Source: Thiopseudomonas sp. (GTDB lineage Bacteria; Pseudomonadota; Gammaproteobacteria; Pseudomonadales; Pseudomonadaceae). From it: 63,160 bases of DNA. Shown one piece after another: positions 38,147-47,807 of this stretch (positions are counted from its first letter, which is position 1; each line of letters opens with the position of its first letter). The translations under genes were made by a program, and so were the position numbers. Below the pieces are notes generated by a model. The model was not told the origin of the DNA, made no database searches, and saw only the letters and a list, made by a program, of their open reading frames with translations. The stretch is taken from NCBI GenBank assembly GCA_018384595.1, contig JAHAYO010000077.1, positions 1 through 63,160 on the forward strand, given 5' to 3'.

Positions 38147-38821
38147 ATGAGCATTCGACTATGGCCCGAGCAAGAACGTCCTCGGGAAAAGCTGCTTAGT
38201 CTGGGCGCAAACGCCCTGTCAGACGCTGAATTATTAGCTATTTTTTTACGCACCGGAATCCGTGGCTGCAGTGCTGTCGAGCTGGCGCGTCGTCTTTTGA
38301 ATGAGTTTGGTGGCTTGCGTCAGTTGCTTGAGGCCGACCAAGAAGAATTTACAGGGCATGCAGGGCTGGGGCCGGCCAAGTTTGCTCAGTTGCAGGCGGT
38401 GCTTGAAATGGGCCGTCGTCATTTGGAAGCCACCATCAAACGCGACTCGGCGCTGGAAAGCCCGCAGGCGGTGCGCAATTTTCTCAAGGCGCAGTTGCGC
38501 CATCAGCTGCATGAGGTGTTTGCCTGCCTGTTTCTGGATACTAAGCATCGGGTGCTGGCCTTTGAGCCTTTGTTTTATGGCACCATCGACGGTGCCAGCG
38601 TGTATCCGCGTCAGGTGGTTAAGCGGGCGCTGGCGCATAATGCAGCCGCGCTTATTCTCAGCCATAACCATCCGTCAGGCGTATCAGAGCCGAGTCAGGC
38701 CGACCGCCTACTGACCGAACGGCTCAAAGAAGCGCTGGCGCTGATTGATGTGCGAATCCTAGATCATTTTATTGTGGGCGATGGCGAGCCGCTGTCCATG
38801 GTTGAGTATGGCTGGATGTAG
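38147..38821 (+). CDS. radC: RadC family protein (JAB1/MPN domain)
   Basis: The 224-residue protein has an N-terminal helix-hairpin-helix region ([18 protein letters not shown]) and a JAMM-type metal motif [15 protein letters not shown]. Its biochemical role is unresolved, and a role in DNA repair was withdrawn for E. coli RadC. GGAGG lies 7 bp before the chosen ATG; the longer frame adds 17 residues. Confidence 0.93.
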   Translation: MSIRLWPEQERPREKLLSLGANALSDAELLAIFLRTGIRGCSAVELARRLLNEFGGLRQLLEADQEEFTGHAGLGPAKFAQLQAVLEMGRRHLEATIKRDSALESPQAVRNFLKAQLRHQLHEVFACLFLDTKHRVLAFEPLFYGTIDGASVYPRQVVKRALAHNAAALILSHNHPSGVSEPSQADRLLTERLKEALALIDVRILDHFIVGDGEPLSMVEYGWM

Positions 38822-38869
38822 TGGCGACGGCTTGGAGTGATGTGGGTCTGCTTAAAATCGTGATGGTGC

Positions 38870-38898
38870 TTGCCGTTGCTCTGCTTTTTTGCTATAAA
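38870..38898 (+). promoter_or_regulatory. strong sigma70 promoter of rpmB-rpmG
   Basis: TTGCCG (38,870-38,875), a 17-bp spacer and TATAAA (38,893-38,898) fit the consensus well. A leader of about 180 nt follows before rpmB; I see no recognisable ribosomal protein binding motif in it. Confidence 0.75.
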
Positions 38899-39084
38899 GT
38901 GCGACTTCGTTCCGGACCCAGTCTGTATTTGAGCGTACCTGCAGCTTGCAGGGCGCGTCGGCAAACGGCTCCGTGGCAGCAATAGCTATATTGAGATGCT
39001 TGTTTCTCAATGGCTTACAAGATAATCAAGTTTTCAACAGCCAACCCATGCCGGGTTGTGCATGTGGTTCTAGAGGGCTGAGGC

Positions 39085-39321
39085 ATGTCAAAAGTTTGTC
39101 AAGTAACCGGTAAGGGTCCGGTTACAGGGAACAACGTTTCCCACGCCATGAACAAAACCCGCCGTCGTTTTCTGCCAAACTTGCAGTACCATCGTTTCTG
39201 GGTTGAATCCGAGAAGCGTTTTGTACGTCTGCGCGTATCTGCCAAAGGCATGCGCGTAATCGACAAGCGTGGCATTGACACCGTACTGTCCGAGCTGCGT
39301 GCTCGTGGCGTCAAGTTTTAA
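39085..39321 (+). CDS. rpmB: 50S ribosomal protein L28
   Basis: The 78-residue protein starts [34 protein letters not shown] and is full length for L28. It has a single CxxTGK start but no zinc cysteine set. It is followed 11 bp later by rpmG. Confidence 0.97.
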   Translation: MSKVCQVTGKGPVTGNNVSHAMNKTRRRFLPNLQYHRFWVESEKRFVRLRVSAKGMRVIDKRGIDTVLSELRARGVKF

Positions 39322-39332
39322 GGAGCAGTCTC

Positions 39333-39488
39333 ATGCGTGATTTGATTCGTCTGATTTCTAGCGCTGGTACAGGCCACTTCTATACCACCGACAAGAACAA
39401 GCGTACTACTCCGGAAAAACTGGAAATCAAAAAATTTGATCCGGTTGTCCGTAAGCACGTGATCTACAAGGAAGGCAAAATCAAGTAA
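39333..39488 (+). CDS. rpmG: 50S ribosomal protein L33
   Basis: The 51-residue protein reads [19 protein letters not shown], then [18 protein letters not shown], and ends KEGKIK. It is the zinc-free (C-minus) form, since no CxxC pairs are present. AAGGAG lies 7 bp before ATG. It is co-transcribed with rpmB and ends at the terminator that follows. Confidence 0.96.
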   Translation: MRDLIRLISSAGTGHFYTTDKNKRTTPEKLEIKKFDPVVRKHVIYKEGKIK

Positions 39489-39507
39489 TTGATTGCCTGT
39501 CCTGAAG

Positions 39508-39534
39508 AGCCCGCACTTGTTGCGGGCTTTTTTG
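39508..39534 (+). terminator. rho-independent terminator of rpmB-rpmG
   Basis: An AGCCCGCA/TGCGGGCT 8-bp stem with loop CTTGT is followed by TTTTTT, 20 bp past the rpmG stop. Confidence 0.92.
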
Positions 39535-39644
39535 TTGCGTGCTGTAAGCCGACCGTGCAGCAGTTACAAACGGCAAGGTTTTAGCGTTACACTGGGTCGT
39601 TTACGGCGCTGGCCGGTGTTCAAGTGGTCTTGCGGGTAACAGCC

Positions 39645-40904
39645 ATGAAGGTTCTGGTGTTGGGAGCGGGTGTTATAGGCGTGTCCACGGCCTATTATTT
39701 GCGTCGCAACGGCTTCGAGGTGACGGTGGTTGATCGCCAGCCTAATGTAGGTCTGGAAACCAGCTTTGCCAACGCGGGACAGGTGTCGCCGGGCTATGCT
39801 ACGCCTTGGGCTGCGCCGGGTATTCCGCTTAAGGCCGTGAAGTGGCTGCTGCAACGGGATGCCCCTCTGGTTATCCGTTTGAGTGCAGACTGGCGGCAAT
39901 ATCAGTGGTTGTGGCTGGCGTTGCGCAACTGTACGGCGCCGCGTTATGCGGTCAACAAGGAGCGCATGCTGCGCGTGGCTGAATACAGCCGCGACTGCCT
40001 AGACACACTGCGCCGCGAAACCGGTCTGCAGTACGATGATGGCCAGCTCGGTACCACCCAGATTTTCCGCAGCCAGCAACAGCTGGATGCCGCAGCAGCC
40101 GACATGCAATTGTTGGCGGACAGCGGCGTGCCCCACCGGCTGCTGATGCCGGAGCAGCTGCATGAGGTCGAGCCGGCCCTGCACGCCGTGCGTGACCAGC
40201 TGACCGGCGGCCTGTATCTGCCGGGCGATCAGACCGGCGATTGTTACCTGTTTACCTGTCGGTTGGCCGAGTTGGCACGTCAGGCCGGTGTTGAGTTTTG
40301 TTTTGCCAGCGAGGTGCAGGCGTTGCTGTCCGAGGGTGACCGCGTACAGGGCGTGCGCATCAATGGGCAGGTGCAGCGTGCTGACTACTATGTGATGGCG
40401 CTGGGTACGGCGGCGCGCCCCTTGCTCAATCAACTGGGGATTGATATGCCGCTGTATCCGCTCAAGGGTTACTCGCTGACCTATCCCATCCATGATGCCA
40501 GTGCCGCGCCGCGCTCAACTGTGTTGGATGAAACCTGGAAGGTTGCGCTGACCCGTCTGGGCGGGCGCATGCGGATTGGCGGCATGGCCGAGTTGGCTGG
40601 CGAAGATCGAAGCCTAAATCCGCGCCGCCGCCAAACACTGGAAAAAGTAGCCGGTTTGCTGTTTCCGCAGGCGGGCAATTGCACGCAGGCTGAATTTTGG
40701 AGCGGCCTGCGCCATGCCACGCCAGATAGCGTGCCGGTTTTGGGTGCTTCTTCGTATCGCAACCTGTTTTTGAATCTGGGACACACCACCCTAGGCTGGA
40801 CTATGGCCTGCGGTGCCGGCCAATATCTGGCAGACCTGATGGCTGGCCGGCCACCCGCGATCAGTGGCGAAGGGCTGGACATCTTTCGTTACCTTCACTC
40901 ATGA
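39645..40904 (+). CDS. dadA: D-amino acid dehydrogenase
   Basis: DadA oxidises D-alanine and other D-amino acids to keto acids, passing electrons to the respiratory chain. The 419-residue flavoprotein has the FAD-binding start [23 protein letters not shown], then [22 protein letters not shown], and a C-terminal [19 protein letters not shown]. The start is ATG 39,645; 7 further codons are open upstream. It precedes an alanine racemase gene, the dadAX arrangement for converting L-alanine to D-alanine and then pyruvate. No lrp/dadR-type regulator lies beside it. Confidence 0.93.
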   Translation: MKVLVLGAGVIGVSTAYYLRRNGFEVTVVDRQPNVGLETSFANAGQVSPGYATPWAAPGIPLKAVKWLLQRDAPLVIRLSADWRQYQWLWLALRNCTAPRYAVNKERMLRVAEYSRDCLDTLRRETGLQYDDGQLGTTQIFRSQQQLDAAAADMQLLADSGVPHRLLMPEQLHEVEPALHAVRDQLTGGLYLPGDQTGDCYLFTCRLAELARQAGVEFCFASEVQALLSEGDRVQGVRINGQVQRADYYVMALGTAARPLLNQLGIDMPLYPLKGYSLTYPIHDASAAPRSTVLDETWKVALTRLGGRMRIGGMAELAGEDRSLNPRRRQTLEKVAGLLFPQAGNCTQAEFWSGLRHATPDSVPVLGASSYRNLFLNLGHTTLGWTMACGAGQYLADLMAGRPPAISGEGLDIFRYLHS

Positions 40905-40931
40905 GTTGCCTTTTGTTCTAAGGAAAATGCT

Positions 40932-42002
40932 ATGCGTCCGGCACGGGCTGTCATTGATCTGTCTGCGTTGTTACATAACTATCGTCTGGCCCGCTCGCTC
41001 AGTGGCTGCGCGGCCTTGGCGGTGGTCAAGGCGGATGCTTATGGGCATGGCGCGGTACGCTGCGCCCAAGCGTTGGCCGCGGAAGCCGATGGCATGGCGG
41101 TGGCCTGCATTGAGGAGGCGCTGGAGTTGCGCGCTGCGGGCATTCGCCAGCCGATTCTGCTGCTGGAGGGTTTTTTTCATGCCGATGAGCTGGAGTTATG
41201 CGCTGAGCATGATCTGTGGCCAGTCATTCATGCCGACTGGCAGCTGGATGCGTTAGAGCAGGCGCGTCTGTCCAAACCGCTGAATTGCTGGTTAAAGCTG
41301 GATTCGGGGATGCACCGTGTTGGGTTTTTTCCGCATGAGTATGCATCTGCTTGGCGACGGCTAAAGGCCAGCGGCAATGTGGCCGAGGTGGTCATGATGA
41401 CCCATCTGGCTCGTGCCGATGAGCCGAATAGCCCAGCGACGCTGGAACAGCTGCAGCAGTTTAACACCGCCACCTGCGGGCTGAATGGCTTGCGCAGTCT
41501 AAGCAACTCGGCAGCGGTGTTGGCTTGGCCGGAAATGGCCAGTGACTGGACGCGCCCCGGTATTATGCTCTACGGCAGCAACCCCTTACCGGGCGAGCAT
41601 GACATAGGTGGGCAATTGCGGCCGGTGATGACGCTGGAATCCAAGGTGATTGCCGTGCGTGAATTGCCGGCGGGAGCGGCGGTTGGTTATGGCGCGCGTT
41701 ATGTGGCACAAAAGCCGACCCGCGTGGGCGTGGTGGCTTTAGGGTATGCCGACGGCTACCCAAGGCATGCGGTGGACGGCACGCCGGTGCGGGTGGACGG
41801 CCAACTGGCCTGTCTGGTTGGGCGTGTATCCATGGATATGCTGACGGTTGACCTGTCTGCGCTTCCGCACGCGGGGGTCGGCAGCAGGGTTGAGCTGTGG
41901 GGCGCTAGCTTGCCGGTTGAGCGCGTGGCTCGTTATGCCGATACCATCGCTTACACCCTGTTGTCGGGTGTGCGACGGGTGGTGCGAAGTTATCATTTTT
42001 AA
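40932..42002 (+). CDS. dadX: alanine racemase (probably catabolic DadX)
   Basis: The 356-residue PLP enzyme interconverts L- and D-alanine. The PLP lysine is in [11 protein letters not shown] and the catalytic tyrosine region is [29 protein letters not shown]. Position directly after dadA (27 bp) supports DadX rather than the biosynthetic Alr, but the sequence alone cannot separate the two. Confidence 0.9.
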   Translation: MRPARAVIDLSALLHNYRLARSLSGCAALAVVKADAYGHGAVRCAQALAAEADGMAVACIEEALELRAAGIRQPILLLEGFFHADELELCAEHDLWPVIHADWQLDALEQARLSKPLNCWLKLDSGMHRVGFFPHEYASAWRRLKASGNVAEVVMMTHLARADEPNSPATLEQLQQFNTATCGLNGLRSLSNSAAVLAWPEMASDWTRPGIMLYGSNPLPGEHDIGGQLRPVMTLESKVIAVRELPAGAAVGYGARYVAQKPTRVGVVALGYADGYPRHAVDGTPVRVDGQLACLVGRVSMDMLTVDLSALPHAGVGSRVELWGASLPVERVARYADTIAYTLLSGVRRVVRSYHF

Positions 42003-42076
42003 GTAGCACCGGTGCAGGCGGTGACGGATAGGTTGCCCTGTGCAGGTATAAGCCTGTCGTACTCTGCGGCTAGTTG

Positions 42077-42105
42077 TTTCACATCACCCGTTGTCTGGTT
42101 ATACT
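42077..42105 (+). promoter_or_regulatory. likely sigma70 promoter of the cytochrome c5 gene
   Basis: TTTCAC (42,077-42,082), a 17-bp spacer and TATACT (42,100-42,105) lie about 90 bp before the GTG start. Confidence 0.5.
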
Positions 42106-42196
42106 AACGCCAATTTGCTGGGCTATACCGCAGCTTGAGCTGCCATGGCCACAAGGCATGCCGTAACTTCCAACACAAAACAAGAGAGGGTACTCC

Positions 42197-42631
42197 GTGA
42201 GCCTGATTAAAAAAATCCTAGTTGCCCAAGCGACTGCACTGATTGTAATGGCGGGCGCATCTGCCCAAGCTGCCAGCGATGACGTTGCTGCCCGTCTCAA
42301 GCCGGTTGGCGATGTGTGTATTGAGGGGCAGGAGTGCGCAGCCGCTGCAGCGGGCGGCGCAGCACCGGCAGCCGCGGGTGCGAGCGCGGCACGCAGTGGT
42401 GACGATATTGTGGCCAAATCCTGTGGCGTCTGCCATGCCACTGGCCTGCTGGAAGCCCCGATAACTGGCGATAAGCCCGCTTGGGCCGCCCGTGCTGAGG
42501 TGTCAGGCGGTTTGGACGGCCTGCTGGCCGTAGCCAAGGCCGGTAGGGGTGCGATGCCTCCGGGTGGTACCTGTGGCGACTGCTCTGACGAAGAGCTGAT
42601 GAACGCCATCAAGACTATGTCTGGCCTGTAA
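42197..42631 (+). CDS. cytochrome c5-like periplasmic monoheme cytochrome
   Basis: The 144-residue protein starts with GTG, after GAGAGGG. It has a signal peptide ending AGASAQA, a Cys pair (CIEGQEC), an Ala/Gly-rich linker, then the heme site CGVCH and Met ligand in GAMPPGG, with a further CGDC pair typical of c5. It would carry electrons in the periplasm. In P. aeruginosa a c5-type gene lies near dadA-dadX in the PA5300 region, consistent with the position here. Confidence 0.87.
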   Translation: MSLIKKILVAQATALIVMAGASAQAASDDVAARLKPVGDVCIEGQECAAAAAGGAAPAAAGASAARSGDDIVAKSCGVCHATGLLEAPITGDKPAWAARAEVSGGLDGLLAVAKAGRGAMPPGGTCGDCSDEELMNAIKTMSGL

Positions 42632-42650
42632 TACAGGGGCATGACTGCAC

Positions 42651-42682
42651 AAAACCCGGCTCGCGACTGCGCCGGGTTTTTT
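42651..42682 (+). terminator. rho-independent terminator of the cytochrome c5 gene
   Basis: AAAACCCGGC and GCCGGGTTTT form a 10-bp stem around a 10-base loop, with TTTTTT at the end. It lies 19 bp past the stop. Confidence 0.88.
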
Positions 42683-42850
42683 GTGTGCACTGATCTGGCA
42701 GGCGGGCAGATACATGGCAAGCCGGTCGCTTTATGGTAGTATTTGGACGCCAAGGAAATGCCGTGAACCTGGCATTCCCGCACAAAAACAGGCAAATACA
42801 TGCCTGAATAATCACCTTGCAGCCTTGCATGTACCTACTGGAGAATTCCT

Positions 42851-43432
42851 ATGGCCTTTGAATTGCCCGCACTGCCTTACGCGCAAAACGCCCTTGAGCC
42901 ACACATTTCTGCTGAAACCCTAGATTTTCACCACGGCAAGCACCACAACGCCTATGTGGTCAACCTGAACAACCTGGTGCCCGGTACCGAGTTTGAAGGT
43001 AAAAGCCTAGAAGACATCATCAAGACCTCCAGCGGCGGCGTGTTCAACAACGCAGCCCAAGTGTGGAACCACACCTTCTACTGGAACTGCCTGAGCCCCA
43101 ACGGTGGCGGCGAGCCTACCGGCGCGCTGGCTGATGCGATCAATGCTGCATTCGGTTCTTTCGAAGCGTTCAAGGAAGAATTTACCAAAACAGCCATTGG
43201 CACCTTCGGTTCCGGCTGGGCTTGGCTGGTGAAAAAGGCCGACGGTACTGTTGCGCTGAGCAGCACCATTGGTGCCGGCTGCCCGCTGACCACCGCCGAC
43301 AAAGCTCTGCTGACCTGCGACGTTTGGGAGCACGCTTACTACATCGACTACCGCAATGCCCGTCCTAAGTACGTTGAAGCATTCTGGAATCTGGTCAACT
43401 GGGACTTCGTATCCGCCAATTTTGCTGGCTGA
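42851..43432 (+). CDS. sodB: iron superoxide dismutase
   Basis: SodB converts superoxide to peroxide and oxygen. The 193-residue protein starts [36 protein letters not shown] and has metal-ligand segments NHTFYWNCL and [16 protein letters not shown]. Fe rather than Mn is inferred from the sequence type ([19 protein letters not shown]). GGAG lies about 9 bp before ATG. Confidence 0.95.
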   Translation: MAFELPALPYAQNALEPHISAETLDFHHGKHHNAYVVNLNNLVPGTEFEGKSLEDIIKTSSGGVFNNAAQVWNHTFYWNCLSPNGGGEPTGALADAINAAFGSFEAFKEEFTKTAIGTFGSGWAWLVKKADGTVALSSTIGAGCPLTTADKALLTCDVWEHAYYIDYRNARPKYVEAFWNLVNWDFVSANFAG

Positions 43433-43445
43433 TTGAAGCACCTTC

Positions 43446-43469
43446 GCAGGGCCTGGCAGCAGGCCCTGC
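43446..43469. repeat. perfect hairpin after sodB
   Basis: GCAGGGCCTG/CAGGCCCTGC forms a 10-bp stem with loop GCAG, 14 bp past the sodB stop. No T-run follows, so it may be an mRNA-stabilising or rho-assisted structure rather than a classical terminator. Confidence 0.6.
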
Positions 43470-43540
43470 ACTGGCAGTACATAGCCTGAACTGCCCCTGC
43501 TGTCTATTTCAATGATCCTTGCCCGCCCCCCGAGTCCTGC

Positions 43541-45601
43541 ATGACCGTCAACCAAGCTGCCTCGGCAATCGCCTATACCCGCCTGTCCAGTCTGCTATTG
43601 CGCTGGATTTTGCTGGTTGCGCTCGGTATTAGTACCTTCATGAGCTTGGTGCAGATCGTGCATTCGGTGGGTGATACGCAGCAAGCCATCGACCGCGAAG
43701 GCCGCCAGATTTTGGCCCTGTTTGAAGACCCAGCTCGGCAGGCCCTATACAACTTGGATTCGGGCATGGGCGGCCAGGTGATGAGCCGGCTGTTTCGCCA
43801 CGAAGCCATGCGCTCAGCGCGGTTGGGTCATCCTGATGAGCTGCCGCTGGCAGAAAAACTGCGCCCGCTACAGCATGGCAGCATGCGCTTTCTGACTGAT
43901 CGTTTGTTTGCGCCGGTACAGAGTTTTAGCCTGCCGCTGAGTGATCTGAGCGGTGAACACGTCCTTGGCCGCCTTGACATTAGCCTAGACACAGCAGGCT
44001 ATGCGGCTGGTTTTATTAAAGAAGCCCTTATTATCTTGGGCATCGGCATGCTGCGGGTGGCTTTGCTGGGCATCGTGCTTTATCTGCTGCTGGGACGACT
44101 GCTGAACCGGCCGTTGTCAGTCATGCTCAGTGAACTGAGCTATATTGATCCTGAACACCCAGGCGTGCATCAGCTCAGCATTGCACCGGGGCATAGAAAC
44201 AACGAGCTGGGCCAGTGGATTACCCGCATTAATCAGTTGTTGCATGCCATTCAGCGTGTTAGTCAACTGCGCCGCGAGGCCGAAGAAAGCCTGTTGCATA
44301 TGTCGCATGTGGATTTTCTAACCGGCCTACCCAACCGCCTTGGTTTGCAGGGTAAGCTCGACAAGGTACTGATTGCCGCGCGCAAAAACGACACCAGCGT
44401 AGCCGTCATGTGCATCGGGCTGGATGGTTTTAAGTCGATCAACGAGCGTCACAGTTTTCAGCTGGGTGACTGGGTGCTGCGCTCGTTTGCCCAGCGCGTT
44501 AGCAGCCAGTTACAGGGCGAAGGCGCCAGCTTTGCTCGGCTGGGCGGCGACCAGTTCATCCTGATCCAATCGGGCCTGAATAATTATCAAGCTGCGGTGC
44601 AGGCACAAAAAGTGCTGTTTTTGCTGCACCAGCCTTTTGTGGTGCCGCAACAGGGCCGTGATGATGTCACGATTCGCCTGACGGCGACCATCGGCATCAC
44701 CCTGTTTCCCGATGATGCGCCGACTGGTGAGCTGCTGTTGCAAAAAGCAGAGCAGACCATGCGTCTGAGCAAAATGGGTGGCCGCAATCGCTATCAGTTT
44801 TATATCGCCAGCATCGACCAGCAACTGCGCGAGCGTCGCCAGCTGGAAGATGACCTGCGCGTTGCCATTGAGCACGAAGAACTGCACCTGCTGTATCAGC
44901 CCCAGATTGATTACAGCAGCGGAAAAATTGTCGGTGCCGAAGCACTGCTGCGCTGGCGGCGTAAAGGTGCAGGGCTGGTGCCCCCAGACACCTTTATTCC
45001 GCTGGCTGAGCAGAGCGGCATCATTATTGAGATTGGTAACTGGGTGCTGGAGCAAGCCTGTAAACAGGTCCGCGAGTGGTTGGATATTGGCTGGGCAGAC
45101 TTTCGTGTGGCGGTCAACCTGTCGGCGATCCAGTTGCACAACGAAGAGCTGCTGCCGACCATTGAGCGGATGCTGTCCAGCTACCGCATTCCGCCTGCTT
45201 GCCTTGAATTTGAAGTGACCGAAACCTGCCTGATGCAGGATGTGGACAAAGCCCGGCAGCAACTGCTGGCCCTGCGCAAGCTGGGCGTGGCCATTGCCAT
45301 TGACGACTTTGGTACCGGCCATTCATCACTGGCGTACCTCAAGCGCCTGCCACTGGACAAAATCAAGATCGACCGCAGCTTTGTGCAGGACGTGCTGGAT
45401 GATGATGACGCCACCATTGTGCGCACCATCATTCAGCTGAGCCACAGCCTGCAGTTTAAGGTGCTGGCCGAAGGGGTAGAAACCGAAGCGCACGAGCGCA
45501 CCCTGATCGCTATGGGCTGTGACGAAGGGCAGGGCTACCTGTACAGCCGGCCAATTTCTGCGGATGAAGTATTGGATAAATATGGACGTTTTGGCGACTG
45601 A
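43541..45601 (+). CDS. membrane EAL phosphodiesterase with degenerate GGDEF domain
   Basis: The 686-residue protein has two membrane helices (about 18-40 and 163-190) flanking a periplasmic sensor of about 120 residues, a HAMP-like linker, a GGDEF-fold domain and an EAL domain. The GGDEF site reads GGDQF and the substrate loop GLDGFKSINERHSFQLGD lacks the key acidic residues, so cyclase activity is unlikely. The EAL domain keeps AEALLRW, EVTETCL, AIDDFGTGHSSLAYL with KIKIDRSFV, and EGVET, all needed for c-di-GMP hydrolysis. A phosphodiesterase role is inferred. The 3' end overlaps the next gene. Confidence 0.88.
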   Translation: MTVNQAASAIAYTRLSSLLLRWILLVALGISTFMSLVQIVHSVGDTQQAIDREGRQILALFEDPARQALYNLDSGMGGQVMSRLFRHEAMRSARLGHPDELPLAEKLRPLQHGSMRFLTDRLFAPVQSFSLPLSDLSGEHVLGRLDISLDTAGYAAGFIKEALIILGIGMLRVALLGIVLYLLLGRLLNRPLSVMLSELSYIDPEHPGVHQLSIAPGHRNNELGQWITRINQLLHAIQRVSQLRREAEESLLHMSHVDFLTGLPNRLGLQGKLDKVLIAARKNDTSVAVMCIGLDGFKSINERHSFQLGDWVLRSFAQRVSSQLQGEGASFARLGGDQFILIQSGLNNYQAAVQAQKVLFLLHQPFVVPQQGRDDVTIRLTATIGITLFPDDAPTGELLLQKAEQTMRLSKMGGRNRYQFYIASIDQQLRERRQLEDDLRVAIEHEELHLLYQPQIDYSSGKIVGAEALLRWRRKGAGLVPPDTFIPLAEQSGIIIEIGNWVLEQACKQVREWLDIGWADFRVAVNLSAIQLHNEELLPTIERMLSSYRIPPACLEFEVTETCLMQDVDKARQQLLALRKLGVAIAIDDFGTGHSSLAYLKRLPLDKIKIDRSFVQDVLDDDDATIVRTIIQLSHSLQFKVLAEGVETEAHERTLIAMGCDEGQGYLYSRPISADEVLDKYGRFGD

Positions 45602-45992
45602 CAGCGGCCGGCAGCCGCTGGTTTTGGTGCGCTGTTGTGCTGCTCTGCTGGCTGCGCTGGCGGTGGCCATGGGCGCTTATGCGGCGCACGGCATGCGCGC
45701 CACCGCCAGTGCCGAGGCAGTGGCCGTAGTGCAGACCGCTGTGCAGTACCAGATGTGGCATGCGCTGGCGCTATTGGGGCTGGCGCTGTTACCCGATAGC
45801 CGCTGGCGGCAGTGGGCGGCCGGCTTGTTTCTGGCTGGGATTGCGCTGTTTTGCGGTAGTCTTTATGTATTAAGTTTTACGCCGCTGCGCCCAGGTTTGC
45901 TGACGCCGCTGGGCGGCCTGCTGTTGATGGCCGGCTGGCTGTCGGTGTTGCTGGCAGTGCCAGGACGGTGGCGTGCGGGTTCAAGGAGTTAA
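45582..45992 (+). CDS. DUF423 membrane protein
   Basis: The 136-residue protein has four membrane helices and the DUF423 pattern (LAVAMGAYAAHGMRATASAEAVAVVQTAVQYQMWHALALLGLALL). The function is unknown. The start is placed at ATG 45,582, overlapping the EAL gene by 20 bp; alternatives exist at 45,519. It precedes thiS by 4 bp, the same as in P. aeruginosa. Confidence 0.78.
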   Translation: MDVLATDSGRQPLVLVRCCAALLAALAVAMGAYAAHGMRATASAEAVAVVQTAVQYQMWHALALLGLALLPDSRWRQWAAGLFLAGIALFCGSLYVLSFTPLRPGLLTPLGGLLLMAGWLSVLLAVPGRWRAGSRS

Positions 45993-45996
45993 TAAG

Positions 45997-46197
45997 ATGC
46001 AGATTCTCGTCAATGGTGACCCCCTCATTCTGCCACCTGGCAGCAGTGTGCAAGCCTTACTGGAACAGCTTGATTTGCAGGGCAGGCGTGTGGCGGTGGA
46101 GCTAAACCACGACATTGTAACCCGCAGCGAGCATGCCACCCGTATCCTGCAGCCTGATGACCGAGTGGAAATTGTCCACGCGATTGGCGGTGGCTAA
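45997..46197 (+). CDS. thiS: ThiS, sulfur-carrier protein for thiazole synthesis
   Basis: The 66-residue ubiquitin-like protein starts MQILVNGDPLILPPGSSVQALLEQL and ends in the diglycine tail IGGG, which is adenylated and thiocarboxylated to donate sulfur to ThiG. AAGGAG lies 10 bp before ATG. Confidence 0.94.
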   Translation: MQILVNGDPLILPPGSSVQALLEQLDLQGRRVAVELNHDIVTRSEHATRILQPDDRVEIVHAIGGG

Positions 46198-46255
46198 AGG
46201 CCGCTTACCGCCGGACAGCATGTACCTCTAAACCCGATGACCTAGGAAAAACAGC

Positions 46256-47047
46256 ATGACACTGCACCCCTTGGACCAGCCCTTTGTGCTGGCCGGCACC
46301 ACCTATCAATCCCGCTTGCTGGTGGGTACCGGCAAATACCGCGACATGGCAGAAACCCGTGACGCCATCGAAGCATCTGGGGCCGAAATCGTCACCGTGG
46401 CGGTACGCCGTACCAACATTGGCCAGAACCCCGACGAGCCCAACCTGCTGGACGTTATTAGCCCCGACCGCTACACCATCCTACCCAACACCGCCGGCTG
46501 CCACACCGCGGAAGAAGCGGTGCGCACCTGCCGGCTGGCCCGCGAACTGCTGGACGGGCATAACCTCGTTAAGCTGGAAATCCTAGCGGATGACAAAACC
46601 CTGTTTCCCGATGTGGTGCAAACGCTGAAAGCGGCGCGCACCTTGGTGGACGAAGGCTTTGACGTGATGGTGTACACCAGTGATGACCCCATCATTGCCC
46701 GCGAACTGGAAGCCATTGGCTGTGTTGCCGTGATGCCGTTGGCTGGCCTGATTGGTAGCGGCTTGGGCATCTGTAACCCCTATAATCTCAAAATCATTCT
46801 CGAAGAAGCGCGCATACCGGTGCTGGTGGATGCTGGCGTCGGCACCGCCTCCGACGCCACCATTGCCATGGAAATGGGCTGTGCTGCGGTGCTGATGAAC
46901 AGCGCCATTGCCCATGCGCAGCAACCGGTGCTGATGGCGCAGGCCATGCGCCATGCGGTGTTGGCGGGTCGGCAGGCGTATCTGGCTGGTCGTATGCCTA
47001 AGCGTCTGTATGCAACGGCTTCTTCTCCCATGCAAGGCTTGATCTAA
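46256..47047 (+). CDS. thiG: thiazole synthase
   Basis: ThiG builds the thiazole phosphate ring of thiamine from deoxyxylulose phosphate, the ThiS thiocarboxylate and dehydroglycine. The 263-residue TIM-barrel protein shows [17 protein letters not shown] and [28 protein letters not shown]. It follows thiS by 58 bp and precedes trmB by 1 bp. Confidence 0.96.
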   Translation: MTLHPLDQPFVLAGTTYQSRLLVGTGKYRDMAETRDAIEASGAEIVTVAVRRTNIGQNPDEPNLLDVISPDRYTILPNTAGCHTAEEAVRTCRLARELLDGHNLVKLEILADDKTLFPDVVQTLKAARTLVDEGFDVMVYTSDDPIIARELEAIGCVAVMPLAGLIGSGLGICNPYNLKIILEEARIPVLVDAGVGTASDATIAMEMGCAAVLMNSAIAHAQQPVLMAQAMRHAVLAGRQAYLAGRMPKRLYATASSPMQGLI

Positions 47048-47048
47048 C

Positions 47049-47753
47049 GTGAACCAGACAGATAACGAAGACGCGCCACAGCACCGCGAAATCAAGAGTT
47101 TTGTTATGCGCGCAGGGCGCATGACCCAGGGCCAACAGCGCGGCCTGGATGAAGGCTGGCCAAAGTTTGGCCTAACCCTTGAACAGGGACCGTTGGATGC
47201 GCAGGCGCTGTTTGGTCGTAGCGCACCGCTGACCCTTGAGATCGGTTTTGGCATGGGCCAGTCGTTGCTGGAAATGGCCATGGCGGCACCCGAGCACGAT
47301 TTTGTCGGCGTCGAAGTACACCGTCCGGGCGTGGGCGCGCTGCTTAACGGTATGCTGCGTGAAAACGTCAACAACGTGCGCGTGTATAGCTGTGACGCCA
47401 TGGAGGTGTTGCGCCAGTGTGTGGCGGACAACAGCCTAGACCGCGTACTGCTGTTTTTCCCCGACCCGTGGCACAAGAGCAAGCACCATAAAAGACGCAT
47501 CGTTAATCCGGTGTTTGCCGAGCTGGTGCGGCAAAAGCTCAAGCCCGGTGGCATCTTGCACATGGCCACAGACTGGGAACCCTATGCCGAGCACATGCTG
47601 GACATCATGCAGGTCGCGCCCGGCTATGCCAACCTGTCGCCTACGGGCAACTGGGTCGAGCGTCCAAAGGAACGCCCGGTAACCAAGTTCGAGCGCCGTG
47701 GCGAGCGACTGGGCCATGGTGTGTGGGATCTGAAATTTAGCAAGCAGCCCTGA
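47049..47753 (+). CDS. trmB: tRNA (guanine-N7-)-methyltransferase
   Basis: TrmB methylates G46 in tRNA using SAM. The 234-residue protein has the SAM loop [15 protein letters not shown], then [15 protein letters not shown], and the catalytic [17 protein letters not shown]. The start is GTG 47,049, directly after the thiG stop, with no clear ribosome site of its own, suggesting coupling. An alternative ATG at 47,106 would lose the conserved RxGRMT region. Confidence 0.93.
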   Translation: MNQTDNEDAPQHREIKSFVMRAGRMTQGQQRGLDEGWPKFGLTLEQGPLDAQALFGRSAPLTLEIGFGMGQSLLEMAMAAPEHDFVGVEVHRPGVGALLNGMLRENVNNVRVYSCDAMEVLRQCVADNSLDRVLLFFPDPWHKSKHHKRRIVNPVFAELVRQKLKPGGILHMATDWEPYAEHMLDIMQVAPGYANLSPTGNWVERPKERPVTKFERRGERLGHGVWDLKFSKQP

Positions 47754-47807
47754 GGGTGAGCTGACCGTGTCGGCAGGCTTGAAACACCATGACACAAGGA
47801 GAGGGTG

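Noticed and set aside
43446-43469. Rho-independent terminator of sodB
   Set aside because: The stem is perfect but no T-run follows, so it is listed only as a hairpin.
44510-45322. 270-codon minus-strand open frame inside the EAL gene
   Set aside because: It overlaps the well-supported GGDEF/EAL frame entirely and has no recognisable motif or ribosome site.
47805-47807. GTG start for the degenerate GGDEF protein
   Set aside because: The AAGGAGAG ribosome site would be too close; the next codon, ATG 47,808, has normal spacing.
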